Shown in pieces: positions 7,964-16,480 of a stretch of 64,000 nt of DNA. The DNA is from Paenibacillus sp. USDA918EY. Lineage in GTDB: Bacteria > Bacillota > Bacilli > Paenibacillales > Paenibacillaceae. The stretch spans positions 186,001-250,000 of the forward strand of contig NZ_WTWY01000001.1 of NCBI RefSeq assembly GCF_009870825.1. Direction: 5' to 3'. The notes below the pieces were generated by a model. It saw only the letters and a list, made by a program, of their open reading frames with translations. It did no database searches and was not told the DNA's origin. Every line of letters begins with the position of its first letter. Position 1 is the stretch's first letter. The position numbers and the translations under genes were made by a program.

Positions 7964-9722
7964 ATGACGCTTCCTCCTCGTTTGTCAGATTGTTTTCGAC
8001 CTGCTGGCGTTCGAATTGCTCGCGGTACCATCCGCCTTGGCTCAGCAGCTCGGCGTGGGTGCCTTCTTCGATGATGCGTCCTTCGTCCAGGACGATGATC
8101 CAGTCCGCATGCTCGATCGCAGAGAGGCGGTGGGTCGAGATCAGCGTCGTTTTGCCGGCGCGCTGCTCGCGGATGTTTTCCACGATCCGCGCTTCGGTCC
8201 GGGCGTCGACGGCCGAGAGGGCATCGTCGAGAATCAGGATTTCCGGATCGGAAATGAAAGCCCGGGCCAGCGACACGCGCTGCTTTTGCCCGCCGGACAA
8301 CGACACGCCTTTTTCGCCGACCAAGGTGTCGAGACCGTCGGAGAGCGTATGCAGATCTTTATCGAATGCCGCCGTTGCGATGGCGTTCATGATGGTGCCG
8401 TCATCCGCCTGATGTTTGCCGAACTGGATGTTTTCGCGCACCGATTTGGAAAAGAGAATCTGCTCCTGCGGCACATACCCGATCCAGCCGTGAAGCCGGT
8501 CCTTGGCGATCTGCTCGATCGGCGTATCCGAGATCAGAATCTCGCCGGTTCCGGTCGGGTATTCGTGAAGCAGCTGCTTAAGCAGCGTCGATTTGCCGCT
8601 TCCCGTGCGCCCGACGACGCCAAGCGTCTGCCCGCGGCGGATCGAAAGGCTGATATCCTTCAAATTGTCCACCGTAGAGGTCGGATAACGGAACGTCACG
8701 CCCTTAAGCACAATCGTATCCGGAGACTCGACGGGCGTCGGGCGGGAAACATCCTGCACGTCCGGAACGACCGACAGCGTTTCTTCCACGCGGTCGAGCG
8801 ACGCGCTGCCCCGCTGCATAATATTGATCAGCTCGCCGATGGCGAACATCGGCCAAATCATCATCCCCAGGTACATATTAAACGATACGAGGTCGCCCAG
8901 GGTGATCTGGTTTTTGAATACGAGATAAATGCCGAAGGCGAGACCGATGACGTAGCTGAGGCCGACGCAAAGCCGGATGGTCGGCTCGAACAAGGCGTCC
9001 AGCTTCGCGACGCGCATATTTTTGCGGTACACGTCATCGGCGATGGCCTGAAACCTGCGCTCATCCGATCTTTCCTGGACATAGGCGCGAATGACGCGCA
9101 CGCCGGCGACCGATTCCAGCACCTGGTCGTTCATGTCGCCGAATGCGTCCTGGGCGTCCGTGTAGCGCTCATGGATGACTTTGCCGTATATTTTCATGGC
9201 AATGGCGATGAACGGCAGCGGCAGAATGGCGGCAAGCGTCAGCTTCCAGCTGATCAGAAAGCCCATCGCGAACAGGATGACGGTGAGGTAGGCCGTCGAA
9301 TCGGTCATGACGAGCATGCCGAAGCCGGCCGTATTGGCGACGGCGCGCAGGTCATTGGTCGCCCGGGCCATCAGGTCGCCTGTGCGGTTCCGCTCGAAAA
9401 AGGGCGGCGTCATGCGCAGCAGCTGGTTCATGTAACGGGAGCGAAGAATGCGTTCGACCAGATTGGCGCCCCCAAACAGCTTGTGCATCCAAATGTAGGT
9501 GAAGATGTAGATCAGGATCAAGGTCACGATCATAAGGACGATGTATTTCGCAAGCGAAGCCCAGGTGATGGAGCCGCGAACGATTTCGTCGATGGCGCTT
9601 CCCAGCAGCCGCGGCGGGAACAGCTCGCCGATGCCGCAAATGATCAGCATGAACAGACCGATCAAATAGCGTTTCTTTTCTTGGCGGAAAAACCAGCCCA
9701 AATTTTTTAGTACGGAGAACAA
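7953..9722 (-). CDS. bmrC: BmrC-like subunit of heterodimeric multidrug ABC exporter
   Basis: ABC exporter half-transporter of 589 aa: six membrane spans in the first 300 residues, then Walker A GRTGSGKS, canonical signature LSGGQ, and Walker B ILILDDAL, in which Asp replaces the catalytic Glu. This is the degenerate-site subunit, as in B. subtilis BmrC/YheI. Together with the following subunit it should pump drugs out of the cytoplasm. It is preceded by a leader of about 390 nt containing a short ORF and an intrinsic terminator, which suggests antibiotic-induced attenuation like that described for the B. subtilis bmrBCD operon. Confidence 0.9.
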   Translation of the reverse strand: MFSVLKNLGWFFRQEKKRYLIGLFMLIICGIGELFPPRLLGSAIDEIVRGSITWASLAKYIVLMIVTLILIYIFTYIWMHKLFGGANLVERILRSRYMNQLLRMTPPFFERNRTGDLMARATNDLRAVANTAGFGMLVMTDSTAYLTVILFAMGFLISWKLTLAAILPLPFIAIAMKIYGKVIHERYTDAQDAFGDMNDQVLESVAGVRVIRAYVQERSDERRFQAIADDVYRKNMRVAKLDALFEPTIRLCVGLSYVIGLAFGIYLVFKNQITLGDLVSFNMYLGMMIWPMFAIGELINIMQRGSASLDRVEETLSVVPDVQDVSRPTPVESPDTIVLKGVTFRYPTSTVDNLKDISLSIRRGQTLGVVGRTGSGKSTLLKQLLHEYPTGTGEILISDTPIEQIAKDRLHGWIGYVPQEQILFSKSVRENIQFGKHQADDGTIMNAIATAAFDKDLHTLSDGLDTLVGEKGVSLSGGQKQRVSLARAFISDPEILILDDALSAVDARTEARIVENIREQRAGKTTLISTHRLSAIEHADWIIVLDEGRIIEEGTHAELLSQGGWYREQFERQQVENNLTNEEEASYDS

Positions 9723-9787
9723 ACTTTCACTTCCTCTCTTGCTTTTGTCTTATTGCCGGTAAGCAAACTGCGGAGTGCAAAGACATT

Positions 9788-9825
9788 AAAAAAGGCATAC
9801 CGCCCGTAAACGGACGATATGCCTT
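9788..9825 (-). terminator. Leader terminator/attenuator upstream of bmrC
   Basis: On the minus strand AAGGCATATCGTCCG pairs with CGGGCGGTATGCCTT around a UUUA loop: a fully paired 15-bp RNA stem with two G-U pairs, followed by a T run. It sits about 65 bases before the bmrC start and downstream of the promoter, so it must be read through for exporter expression. It is therefore a candidate attenuator rather than an end-of-operon terminator. Confidence 0.8.
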
Positions 9826-9925
9826 GCAATCCAAACATGCATCATGCGTACGGTCGACGGTAGACGCAGCCGTACATGAAGGAATGGCTAATATTCATTG
9901 GCTCCTTGAAACCTGTCTCCAAATC

Positions 9926-10006
9926 TCAAAAGTCAGTTCCACCAGCTGGGCTGCACCGATATTCAATTGTTGCTTGAATCCGTTGATGATCCGTCAAATT
10001 GAACAC
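9926..10006 (-). CDS. Candidate leader peptide of the bmrCD operon (26 codons)
   Basis: Short frame starting at GTG with AAAGGA 9 bases upstream and ending in TGA, encoding MFNLTDHQRIQATIEYRC and a short tail. It lies between a consensus promoter and the leader terminator, where the B. subtilis operon has its regulatory bmrB ORF. I do not recognise sequence similarity to BmrB; the role as a ribosome-stalling sensor is inferred from position. An overlapping frame beginning at TTG just downstream is an alternative. Confidence 0.4.
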   Translation of the reverse strand: MFNLTDHQRIQATIEYRCSPAGGTDF

Positions 10007-10115
10007 GTTCGCCCATCCTTTCTTCGGTCAGGATTCGGCAGCTTCAAGGCGAGGTCCCCGGACGGCTGCCATCCCTTCTGGTAATAAATTGAATTTCCAA
10101 CCTCGTATGCAGAGA

Positions 10116-10145
10116 ATTTTATCACCGTCTTCAAGCGTCTGTCAA
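10116..10145 (-). promoter_or_regulatory. SigA-type promoter for the bmrCD leader
   Basis: On the minus strand, TTGACA (10145-10140), an 18-base spacer and TAAAAT (10121-10116). The predicted start near 10109 gives a leader of about 390 nt before bmrC. Confidence 0.75.
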
Positions 10146-10241
10146 TTTATATTTTCCTACGTCGCCATATTTAAGTTATGATATATTGGAGATAGGCGAA
10201 GTCTCAATCGCCTGGCCACAACAAAGAAGGGAATGAAGCAG

Positions 10242-10562
10242 ATGGAACTTCGAATCAGCAATGACGCGGCAAAATGGTACGTCAAGGAACTGGAGCTGCA
10301 GCCCGGCAGCGCGCTTCGCTTCTTTCCCCGTTACAGTTCGGGAGGGGGGCTTCATCCCGGCTTTTCGCTGGGCATTTCGGTCGAACCGCCCGAGCGTCCG
10401 CTGCTCAAGCAAGAACTTGAAGGGATCACCTTTTTTATAGAAGAGCAGGACGGATGGTATTTGGAAGGGTATGATCTGGTCGTTCGGTACCTGGAATCCC
10501 TGGACGATATCGAATATATCTACGAAGCGGATCCGGATCGGCCGACGACTAGCGCAGGATAA
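10242..10562 (+). CDS. HesB/IscA-fold protein (YneR-like)
   Basis: Small cytoplasmic protein of 106 aa from the second ATG, which has AAGGGA at the correct distance (an ATG nine bases earlier sits too close to the binding site). It begins MELRISNDAAKWYVKELEL and keeps the HesB/YadR/YfhF beta-sandwich pattern seen in B. subtilis YneR, including SLGISVEPPE and ITFFIEEQDGWYLEGYDL. The conserved cysteines of true Fe-S carriers are absent, so it is not a classical A-type scaffold; its role is unknown. A Nudix gene follows 36 bases later. Confidence 0.75.
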   Translation: MELRISNDAAKWYVKELELQPGSALRFFPRYSSGGGLHPGFSLGISVEPPERPLLKQELEGITFFIEEQDGWYLEGYDLVVRYLESLDDIEYIYEADPDRPTTSAG

Positions 10563-10598
10563 GCCGCAAACAAAGTCAGGAAGGAAGGAGGGAGAAGC

Positions 10599-11039
10599 TT
10601 GTCTCATTTGGACCGTGATTTCCGCCAGTACATCAAAAAAACGTCCAAAATTACCGTACAGGTAGCGATCCTCGTCAAAAACAAAGCCGGTGAAGTGCTG
10701 CTGCAGCAGCGGGCGGGGGCTGAGGAATGGGGGCTTCCCCTCGGATCCATGACGCCTGGAGAGTCGCTGGAGGATGCGGCCCGACGCGAGCTGTGGGAGG
10801 AGACGTCCTTGACGGCCAAGGAAGTGAACCTCGCGCGCATGTTTTCGGGCCCGGAATTCAAAAAAGTAGCGAAAAGCGGGGATGAAGAGTTTTTGGTCAT
10901 CGCGTTGTACGAAGCTTCGGGACTGCAGAGCGAGCTGGATTTCAAGCCGGAAGTGAACGAGGCTCTTCGTTTTTTCGGGGGGCCGCTGCCGGCGTTGGAT
11001 CCGATCACGAGGACCCTCCTCGAGCACTGCCGCGAGTAA
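10599..11039 (+). CDS. Nudix hydrolase
   Basis: Pyrophosphohydrolase of 146 aa acting on a nucleoside diphosphate linked to another group. The Nudix box is complete: GSMTPGESLEDAAR followed by RELWEETSL (about residues 48-70), with the REVxEE-type Glu residues that bind Mg. The start is TTG, with AAGGAGGGAG about 8 bases upstream. It follows the HesB-like gene closely and ends before a terminator, so the two form one short operon. The exact substrate is not predictable. Confidence 0.88.
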   Translation: MSHLDRDFRQYIKKTSKITVQVAILVKNKAGEVLLQQRAGAEEWGLPLGSMTPGESLEDAARRELWEETSLTAKEVNLARMFSGPEFKKVAKSGDEEFLVIALYEASGLQSELDFKPEVNEALRFFGGPLPALDPITRTLLEHCRE

Positions 11040-11076
11040 CGCGACCGGGCTTGGCGGACAGGGCCGCCGCACGCGA

Positions 11077-11107
11077 AAAACTCCTTTCCTGCGGGAAAGG
11101 AGTTTCT
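11077..11107 (+). terminator. Intrinsic terminator after Nudix gene
   Basis: ACTCCTTTCC pairs with GGAAAGGAGT around a short loop, with A residues before and TTTCTT after. It may serve both converging genes. Confidence 0.75.
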
Positions 11108-11135
11108 TGCTGCTTGCGGGGAGCTTGAACGAGGT

Positions 11136-11651
11136 TTACAGATGATGCGAAAAAGGGTCCGATTCCAGCGCGAACTGAAAATCGTCAATGTCGTATACCG
11201 TCACGGGCACCGAGGCATCGATGATGCGGTGAATCAACTCGGGCTGATCGGTCAGGAGCGGTACTTGCTCCCGCTGGGAAACGAGCAGCAGCTCGGTTTC
11301 GACCGGATCGAAAAATTCCCCGTAAGGCGCGGTATCCATGGCGTTGATGACGGTAATGCGCGCCGTTTCGCCGATCAGGATGGATGAGCTTTTGGCCCAA
11401 GGCATGTTCAGCCCTTTTTGGATTTTTTTCTTGTTTAAAGGCTCTTCCAGATAAGCGACCAGTTCTTTGATTTTTTCTTTCACATGTTTGTCGTCGTCGC
11501 TATTGCTCATGAGCGGCTCGTCGCTGGAAATGAATTCGTACAGCTCGAGCAGACTGGTATACGGTACCATATATTCAACCGGCACGGGAGTCAGCAGCAG
11601 TTCTCCGTATATCGCCAGCATGACAGCTTCCGTAACGAATTGTCTTGACAT
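11136..11651 (-). CDS. Conserved hypothetical protein, 171 aa
   Basis: Soluble protein starting MSRQFVTEAVMLAIYGELLL, with AGGAGG 8 bases before the ATG; an upstream in-frame ATG lacks a binding site. It has an N-terminal helical part with an acidic stretch (SNSDDDKHVKEK) and a C-terminal alpha/beta part (VPVTVYDIDDFQFALE). I do not recognise a catalytic motif. It lies alone, convergent with the Nudix gene and divergent from the ABC exporter. Function unknown. Confidence 0.75.
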   Translation of the reverse strand: MSRQFVTEAVMLAIYGELLLTPVPVEYMVPYTSLLELYEFISSDEPLMSNSDDDKHVKEKIKELVAYLEEPLNKKKIQKGLNMPWAKSSSILIGETARITVINAMDTAPYGEFFDPVETELLLVSQREQVPLLTDQPELIHRIIDASVPVTVYDIDDFQFALESDPFSHHL

Positions 11652-11856
11652 TTGGGTCCTCCTGAAGGTCCATGCCCCTAGCGGCAAGGTCTGTGATTAT
11701 TCGGTAGATTCGGTTCAAGATAGCTCTTGCAACTTAAGGATATCTAATCATTGTAAAGGGGAAATGTCAACCGGTGAACCGCCCGCCTCGCAGGTTTCCA
11801 AGAGATTTCGCCAAAAAGACATAACATCATAGCCTGAAAGGGGAGGAGAAATCCAA

Positions 11857-13605
11857 TTGAATCACTGGAAAGCCTATTTTCGGTTCGTTAAACCTTATAC
11901 GAAATGGATTTTGATAACGTTGATCATCGGGATGGTCAAATTCGGGATCCCGCTTACCCTGCCGATGATTTTGAAATACGTCGTCGACGACTTGCTTACG
12001 AATTCCGCCATGGCACTTCAGGAGAAGGTATCCCGCCTGTTTCTCATTTTGGGCGGCGCGCTGATTTTGTTTATCGTCATCCGCGGTCCCGTCGAATATT
12101 TGCGGCAGTATTTCGCCCAGCTCATTACGAGCCGGATTTTGTTCGACATGCGGAACAAGCTGTACGCCCACCTTCAACGGCTGTCTTTAAGATATTACCA
12201 GAACACGAAGGTCGGCGAAGCGATCTCGCGTTTCATCAACGACGTCGAACAGACGAAAAACATCGTCGAAGTCGGCATGATGAATATATGGCTGGATATG
12301 TTCACGCTGCTGTTTGTCCTGGGGGCCATGTTCTACCTGAACCCGGTCCTAACGCTGGTAGCGATCGCGATTTTGCCTTTATACGGCATTGCGGTCAACA
12401 TCCTTTACAAACGGCTGAAAAAGCTGACCAAAGACCGCTCGCAAGCGCTCGCCGGCATCCAGGCCTACTTGCATGAACGGGTTCAGGGAATCTCGGTCAT
12501 CCGCAGCTTTACGCTCGAGCGCCACGACCATCGCCAGTTTACCGGGATCAACCAAAATTTCCTGAACAAGGCGATGGCCCAAACCCGATGGAACGCGCTG
12601 ACGTTTTCGATCATCAATACGCTGACCGACATCGCGCCGCTGCTTGTCATCGGGTACGGCGGTTACCGCGTCATCCACCACAGCTTGACGATCGGCACGT
12701 TCGTCGCCTTTTTCGGCTATTTGGACAGGCTGTATTCGCCGCTCAAACGGCTGATCAATTCATCCACCGTGCTCACGCAAGCTTCGGCTTCGCTGGAGCG
12801 GGTGATGGAGCTGATGAACGAGCCGTACGACATCGTCGACGCCCCTGACGCGAGAAAGCTGGATGCGCCGGCGCGCACCATTACGTTTGACGGGGTGTGG
12901 TTCAAATACAACGAGCAGGCCGATTGGGTGCTGAAAGACGTCAACCTGGAAATCGGGCACGGCCAAACCGTGGCTTTTGTCGGCATGAGCGGCGGAGGCA
13001 AATCGAGCCTGATCTCGCTGATTCCGCGTTTTTATGACATTCAGAAGGGCAGCGTGTCGATCAACGGATCGGACGTGCGGAACCTGACGATGGAAAGCGT
13101 CCGCGGTTCGATCGGCATGGTGCTTCAGGATAACTTTTTGTTCAGCGGCTCGGTCAAAGACAATATCCTGATCGGCAATCCGGACGCCACGGATGATCAA
13201 GTCCGCGAAGCGGCCATCCGCGCCAACGCCCATGATTTCATCATGGACCTGCCGGAAGGCTACGATACGGAGGTCGGGGAAAGGGGCGTCAAGCTGTCGG
13301 GGGGCCAAAAGCAGCGGATCGCCATCGCCCGCGTCTTCCTGAAAGATCCGGACATCCTCGTGCTGGACGAGGCGACGTCGGCGCTTGATTTGGAGTCCGA
13401 GCATCTTATCCAGCAGGCGCTGCAGTCGCTGTCCGCAAACCGGACGACGCTCATCGTCGCGCACCGCCTATCGACGATCACCCATGCGGACCAGATCGTG
13501 GTCATGGAGCATGGCATGATCACCGAGCAGGGGACGCATGAAGAGCTGATGGCTTTGGACGGCAGCTACGCCAGACTGTTTAACGTTCAGCATCTCGAAG
13601 TTTGA
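11857..13605 (+). CDS. ABC exporter, fused membrane/ATPase (YgaD-like)
   Basis: Half-transporter of 582 aa that probably works as a homodimer in multidrug or lipid export. It has six membrane spans in residues 1-310, then a nucleotide-binding domain with Walker A GMSGGGKS, signature LSGGQ and Walker B ILVLDEAT with the catalytic Glu, and the H-loop VAHRL. All motifs are canonical, unlike the bmrCD pair. The start is TTG, with GGGGAGGAG about 8 bases upstream. Sequence pattern and length match B. subtilis YgaD. It is a single-gene unit closed by a strong terminator. Confidence 0.88.
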   Translation: MNHWKAYFRFVKPYTKWILITLIIGMVKFGIPLTLPMILKYVVDDLLTNSAMALQEKVSRLFLILGGALILFIVIRGPVEYLRQYFAQLITSRILFDMRNKLYAHLQRLSLRYYQNTKVGEAISRFINDVEQTKNIVEVGMMNIWLDMFTLLFVLGAMFYLNPVLTLVAIAILPLYGIAVNILYKRLKKLTKDRSQALAGIQAYLHERVQGISVIRSFTLERHDHRQFTGINQNFLNKAMAQTRWNALTFSIINTLTDIAPLLVIGYGGYRVIHHSLTIGTFVAFFGYLDRLYSPLKRLINSSTVLTQASASLERVMELMNEPYDIVDAPDARKLDAPARTITFDGVWFKYNEQADWVLKDVNLEIGHGQTVAFVGMSGGGKSSLISLIPRFYDIQKGSVSINGSDVRNLTMESVRGSIGMVLQDNFLFSGSVKDNILIGNPDATDDQVREAAIRANAHDFIMDLPEGYDTEVGERGVKLSGGQKQRIAIARVFLKDPDILVLDEATSALDLESEHLIQQALQSLSANRTTLIVAHRLSTITHADQIVVMEHGMITEQGTHEELMALDGSYARLFNVQHLEV

Positions 13606-13614
13606 TCCGAAAGA

Positions 13615-13647
13615 AAAGCCTCGGCCGGGTATCGGCCGAGGCTTTTC
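13615..13647 (+). terminator. Intrinsic terminator after ABC exporter
   Basis: A perfect 14-bp inverted repeat (AAAAGCCTCGGCCG and complement) with a 5-base loop, ending in TTTT. It is symmetrical, so it can act in both directions. Confidence 0.85.
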
Positions 13648-13745
13648 TGGTCTATATGAGTTTGCCAATGCCGGGGGCCCCGCAAAAATGCCGGAATCGG
13701 TTTCGCAGCCGAAGGCCCCAGGGGGTTGTTTTGCGAGCTTACGGG

Positions 13746-14186
13746 CTATGACTTGCCGATCAGCAGGGATAAAATCCCGGCCGCGATCAGCGGACCGACC
13801 GGCACGCCGCGCAGCAAAGCCACGCCAAGCACCGTTCCGACAAGCAGCCCGGCCACGATCGTTGGGTTCATCGACATCAAGGTTGCGCCTCGGCCCCCGA
13901 GGTACGCGACGAGCATCCCGACGGCAATCGCGAGCAGCGATTTCCAGTTCAGGAACGATTCGCCTATCGCCTGCAGGCCTATTTTTCCGCTGGCCAAAGG
14001 CGTCATCACCCCGATGGTCAATATAACGATTCCGACCGTCAGGCCGTATTTTTCAAGCCAAGGAAACAGCTGCTGCAAATGCAGCACCCGGATCAGCAGC
14101 AGCACGATCACCGCGATCGTGATCGGCGTGTTGCTGCTGATGATGCCCAAAGCCGCCAGGAGCAGTAAAATCAATGACGTAAAGTC
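13746..14186 (-). CDS. DUF441 family membrane protein (YtwI-like)
   Basis: Small integral membrane protein of 146 aa starting [15 protein letters not shown], with GGAGGG in front of the ATG. It has about four hydrophobic spans and the family's conserved patterns ([38 protein letters not shown]). DUF441 proteins, including B. subtilis YtwI, have no established function. It stands alone between convergent and divergent neighbours. Confidence 0.85.
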   Translation of the reverse strand, partial: DFTSLILLLLAALGIISSNTPITIAVIVLLLIRVLHLQQLFPWLEKYGLTVGIVILTIGVMTPLASGKIGLQAIGESFLNWKSLLAIAVGMLVAYLGGRGATLMSMNPTIVAGLLVGTVLGVALLRGVPVGPLIAAGILSLLIGKS

Positions 14187-14368
14187 CATCCGCTTCCCTC
14201 CGTTGTAGCATAGATTCACGAAGCTAATTCCATCACTAAAATGTCAAACTCATCCAATCAGGAAAAAGGCGCTTACTATACAGCAGTATTCTTACCGCTG
14301 GCAAAAAATATCCGTTTTCGGCGAACGCTTGATCAGGCGGGCGCCAAAAACGGATGTTTTATTAGGAT

Positions 14369-14475
14369 ATGAGAAAGTATAAGTTTCGAAGCGAAAGCTT
14401 CCTTATATCTCAAGAAAAATTACCGCTAAGCGCGGTCCGTCTTCTGCCAAGATACGACGATAGATGTTTTTCTTA
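14369..14475. repeat. Intergenic dispersed repeat, copy A
   Basis: About 107 bp with the core CCGCTAAGCGCGGTCCGTCT (14423-14442), shared exactly with copy B (core 32037) and with changes with copy C (near 36338). The element includes a small hairpin GAAGC-GAAA-GCTTC and ends TTTTTCTTA, overlapping the stop codon of the downstream minus-strand gene. No transposase or target duplication is evident. Confidence 0.65.
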
Positions 14476-15453
14476 TGCTCTTGTCCGGATGATATGTTCC
14501 GCGATCAGGGCGCCGTGTTTCCGGCCGGTTTCGATAAACACTTCGTTCGCGTTTCGTCCCGATGCGATGACACCGGCCACGTATAGTCCGGGCACGTTGC
14601 TTTCCATCGTTTCGGTGTTATACCGCGGCTTTTCCATGTCGTCGTCAAGCTCCACGCCGCAGGACGTCAGCAGCTTCCGGTCCGGGCGGAAGCCCGTCAG
14701 GGCGAGAACGAAATCGTTGTCGATCCTGCTCGTTTCGCCGTTTTTGCCGGTGATGGTCACCGAATCTTCGGTGATTTCGGAGACATGCGATTCCACGTGG
14801 ACGGTAATTTTGCCCTTTTGCACCATCGCTTCGAATACCGGGCGCACCCAAGGTTTGATATTCTCGGACACCGTTTCGCCGCGGTAGATCATGTCGATTT
14901 CGGCGCCGACGCGGATCAGTTCCATTGCCGCATCAACCGCGGAATTGCTGCCTCCGATGATGGCGACTTTCATTCCGCTGTAAGGATGAGCCTCGCGGAA
15001 ATAATGCGTAACTTTGTCGAGATCTTCGCCCGGAATGCCGATGTAGTTGGGATGGTCGAAGTAACCGGTCGAAATGACGACGTTCCGCGCTTCGTATTGA
15101 TGCGGCTTGCCCGAACGGTCCACCGTTTTGACGATAAAGGACTGATCGGCCTTTTTCTCGACGGTGAGGGCTTCTTCATATTGCGAAATTTCCAGTCCGT
15201 AATGGGAAGCTACTTTGCGGTAGTATGCAAGGGCTTCGTAACGGAACGGCTTCTCGTTGGAAGATGGGAACGGGATGTCGCCGATCTCCAGCAGCTCGGC
15301 CGTACTGAAAAATTGCATATGGGTCGGATATAAAAATATGGAATGCACTATGCAGTGCTTTTCAATGATCCGCGTGGACAGCCCTTTTCGTTGACATTCA
15401 ATAGCCGCCGATAGTCCGCAGGGGCCGGCTCCGATAATAATGACATCTTGCAT
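14473..15453 (-). CDS. ypdA: YpdA-family bacillithiol disulfide reductase
   Basis: FAD/NAD(P)H oxidoreductase of the thioredoxin-reductase-like YpdA (Bdr) group, which reduces bacillithiol disulfide in Firmicutes. It begins MQDVIIIGAGPCGLSAA, an FAD-binding Rossmann motif in which the YpdA-specific Cys follows GAGP. A second nucleotide-binding motif, AIIGGSNSAVDAA, lies in the middle and there is no CxxC, as expected. The start has GAGGAGGAAC about 8 bases upstream; an earlier ATG lacks a binding site. Length is 326 aa, normal for the family. It implies that the organism makes bacillithiol. Confidence 0.88.
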   Translation of the reverse strand: MQDVIIIGAGPCGLSAAIECQRKGLSTRIIEKHCIVHSIFLYPTHMQFFSTAELLEIGDIPFPSSNEKPFRYEALAYYRKVASHYGLEISQYEEALTVEKKADQSFIVKTVDRSGKPHQYEARNVVISTGYFDHPNYIGIPGEDLDKVTHYFREAHPYSGMKVAIIGGSNSAVDAAMELIRVGAEIDMIYRGETVSENIKPWVRPVFEAMVQKGKITVHVESHVSEITEDSVTITGKNGETSRIDNDFVLALTGFRPDRKLLTSCGVELDDDMEKPRYNTETMESNVPGLYVAGVIASGRNANEVFIETGRKHGALIAEHIIRTRA

Positions 15454-15540
15454 GACGTAAGTTCCTCCTCTGGCAATGAACAATTCACTACTTATCGTAA
15501 CGTAATCGACTGACAAAAACCAGCAGCATACCCGGGATTA

Positions 15541-15585
15541 AATGGCGAAAATAGATTGACATTCGCCATTTGATAATCATATAAT
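15541..15585 (+). promoter_or_regulatory. Promoter and inverted repeat upstream of arsR-DUF2087
   Basis: TTGACA (15556-15561), an 18-base spacer and TATAAT (15580-15585) form a perfect two-box SigA promoter. A 9-bp inverted repeat, AATGGCGAA (15541-15549) and TTCGCCATT (15562-15570), brackets the -35 box and may be an operator. Confidence 0.8.
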
Positions 15586-15596
15586 TAGTCAAACGT

Positions 15597-15620
15597 CAAA
15601 TTAGATATTTATCTAATTTG
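15597..15620. promoter_or_regulatory. 24-bp palindromic operator
   Basis: Perfect palindrome CAAATTAGATA-TT-TATCTAATTTG placed just downstream of the expected transcription start and 30 bases before the ArsR gene. The position suits autorepression by the ArsR-type protein it precedes. Confidence 0.7.
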
Positions 15621-15650
15621 ATAATTTTGTGTTTAGGAAAGGGTGAGGAA

Positions 15651-16244
15651 ATGCAGCTCGAAAAAATCGTGAACTATCACAAGGCGCTGGCCGATCCGAC
15701 GCGCTTGCGGATTTTGCTGCTGCTGTCCGAAGGCGAGATGAACGGCCAGGCGCTGGCGGAAAAGCTGAACATTTCCCAGCCGACGGTCACCCACCATGCC
15801 GCGAAGCTGAGGGAAGCCGCGCTGATTACGGAACGACGCGACAAGAACACGGTCTATTTTGCCCAAAACCGGTATTTTATCCAGCAGCATGCCGAGGCGT
15901 CGCTCCAATTCATTTTCAAGGAAGGAGGAAAAGACATGACGACAACCGCCAACGAACAAATGAAAGAAGCGGTGATCCGCAATTTCTTCGCCAAGGACGG
16001 GCGCCTGCGTTCCATTCCGGCCCAATACAAAAAAAAGCTGATCGCTTTGGAGCATCTGGTAGAGCGGCTTGAACCGGGGCGAAAGTATGCCGAAAAGGAA
16101 ATCAACGAGTTCATAAAACAATTCCACGAGGATTACGCAACCATCCGCAGGGAATTTATTATGCATCAGTTCATGTACCGCGAAGACGGCGTGTACGAGC
16201 TGAATCCGCGCGAGCTGTGGACTCGCTGGGAGAACGTCAAATAA
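15651..16244 (+). CDS. ArsR-type regulator with C-terminal DUF2087
   Basis: Transcription factor of 197 aa from the ATG behind GGAAAGGGTGAGG. Residues 1-85 form an ArsR winged helix-turn-helix (ADPTRLRILLLLSEGE, then LAEKLNISQPTVTHHAAKLR as recognition helix). The C-terminal part (KDGRLRSIPAQYKKKLIALE ... REFIMHQFMYREDGVYELN) is DUF2087, a domain often fused to such regulators and of unknown ligand. It lacks the Cys-rich metal site of arsenic sensors. The palindrome in its own promoter suggests autorepression. No obvious target gene lies on the same transcript. Confidence 0.87.
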   Translation: MQLEKIVNYHKALADPTRLRILLLLSEGEMNGQALAEKLNISQPTVTHHAAKLREAALITERRDKNTVYFAQNRYFIQQHAEASLQFIFKEGGKDMTTTANEQMKEAVIRNFFAKDGRLRSIPAQYKKKLIALEHLVERLEPGRKYAEKEINEFIKQFHEDYATIRREFIMHQFMYREDGVYELNPRELWTRWENVK

Positions 16245-16251
16245 AAAGGGC

Positions 16252-16281
16252 TTGACAATGAATCGATAAAATGGTTATGAT
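16252..16281 (+). promoter_or_regulatory. Promoter of the 30-codon mini-gene
   Basis: TTGACA (16252-16257), an 18-base spacer and TATGAT (16276-16281). It starts 8 bases after the ArsR stop codon. Confidence 0.75.
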
Positions 16282-16314
16282 GGCAGCATATGACAGGAAA
16301 GGAGACGATAAATC

Positions 16315-16407
16315 ATGAAAAACAAAACGTACATTGCGGCAAACGCCATCCATTCGAATCGCATATCGGTCTCCTTTCATCGGCCTAAGAAGGTTCCCAT
16401 GTTCTGA
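16315..16407 (+). CDS. Small protein of 30 aa in its own transcription unit
   Basis: ATG with GGAAAGGAG about 10 bases upstream, encoding MKNKTYIAANAIHSNRISVS and a basic tail FHRPKKVPMF, then TGA. It has a dedicated promoter and two terminators in tandem behind it. The peptide is basic with no membrane span. I do not recognise it. A small regulatory RNA with an incidental frame is the main alternative. Confidence 0.55.
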   Translation: MKNKTYIAANAIHSNRISVSFHRPKKVPMF

Positions 16408-16436
16408 TATGACATAAGGGATTGATTTTCATATGC

Positions 16437-16466
16437 CGCGGAGACCTTGCGTCTCCGCGTTTTTTT
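16437..16466 (+). terminator. Intrinsic terminator 1 after mini-gene
   Basis: Perfect 9-bp stem CGCGGAGAC/GTCTCCGCG with a 5-base loop, followed by seven T. Confidence 0.9.
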
Positions 16467-16480
16467 GCTGTCATGCGCGC

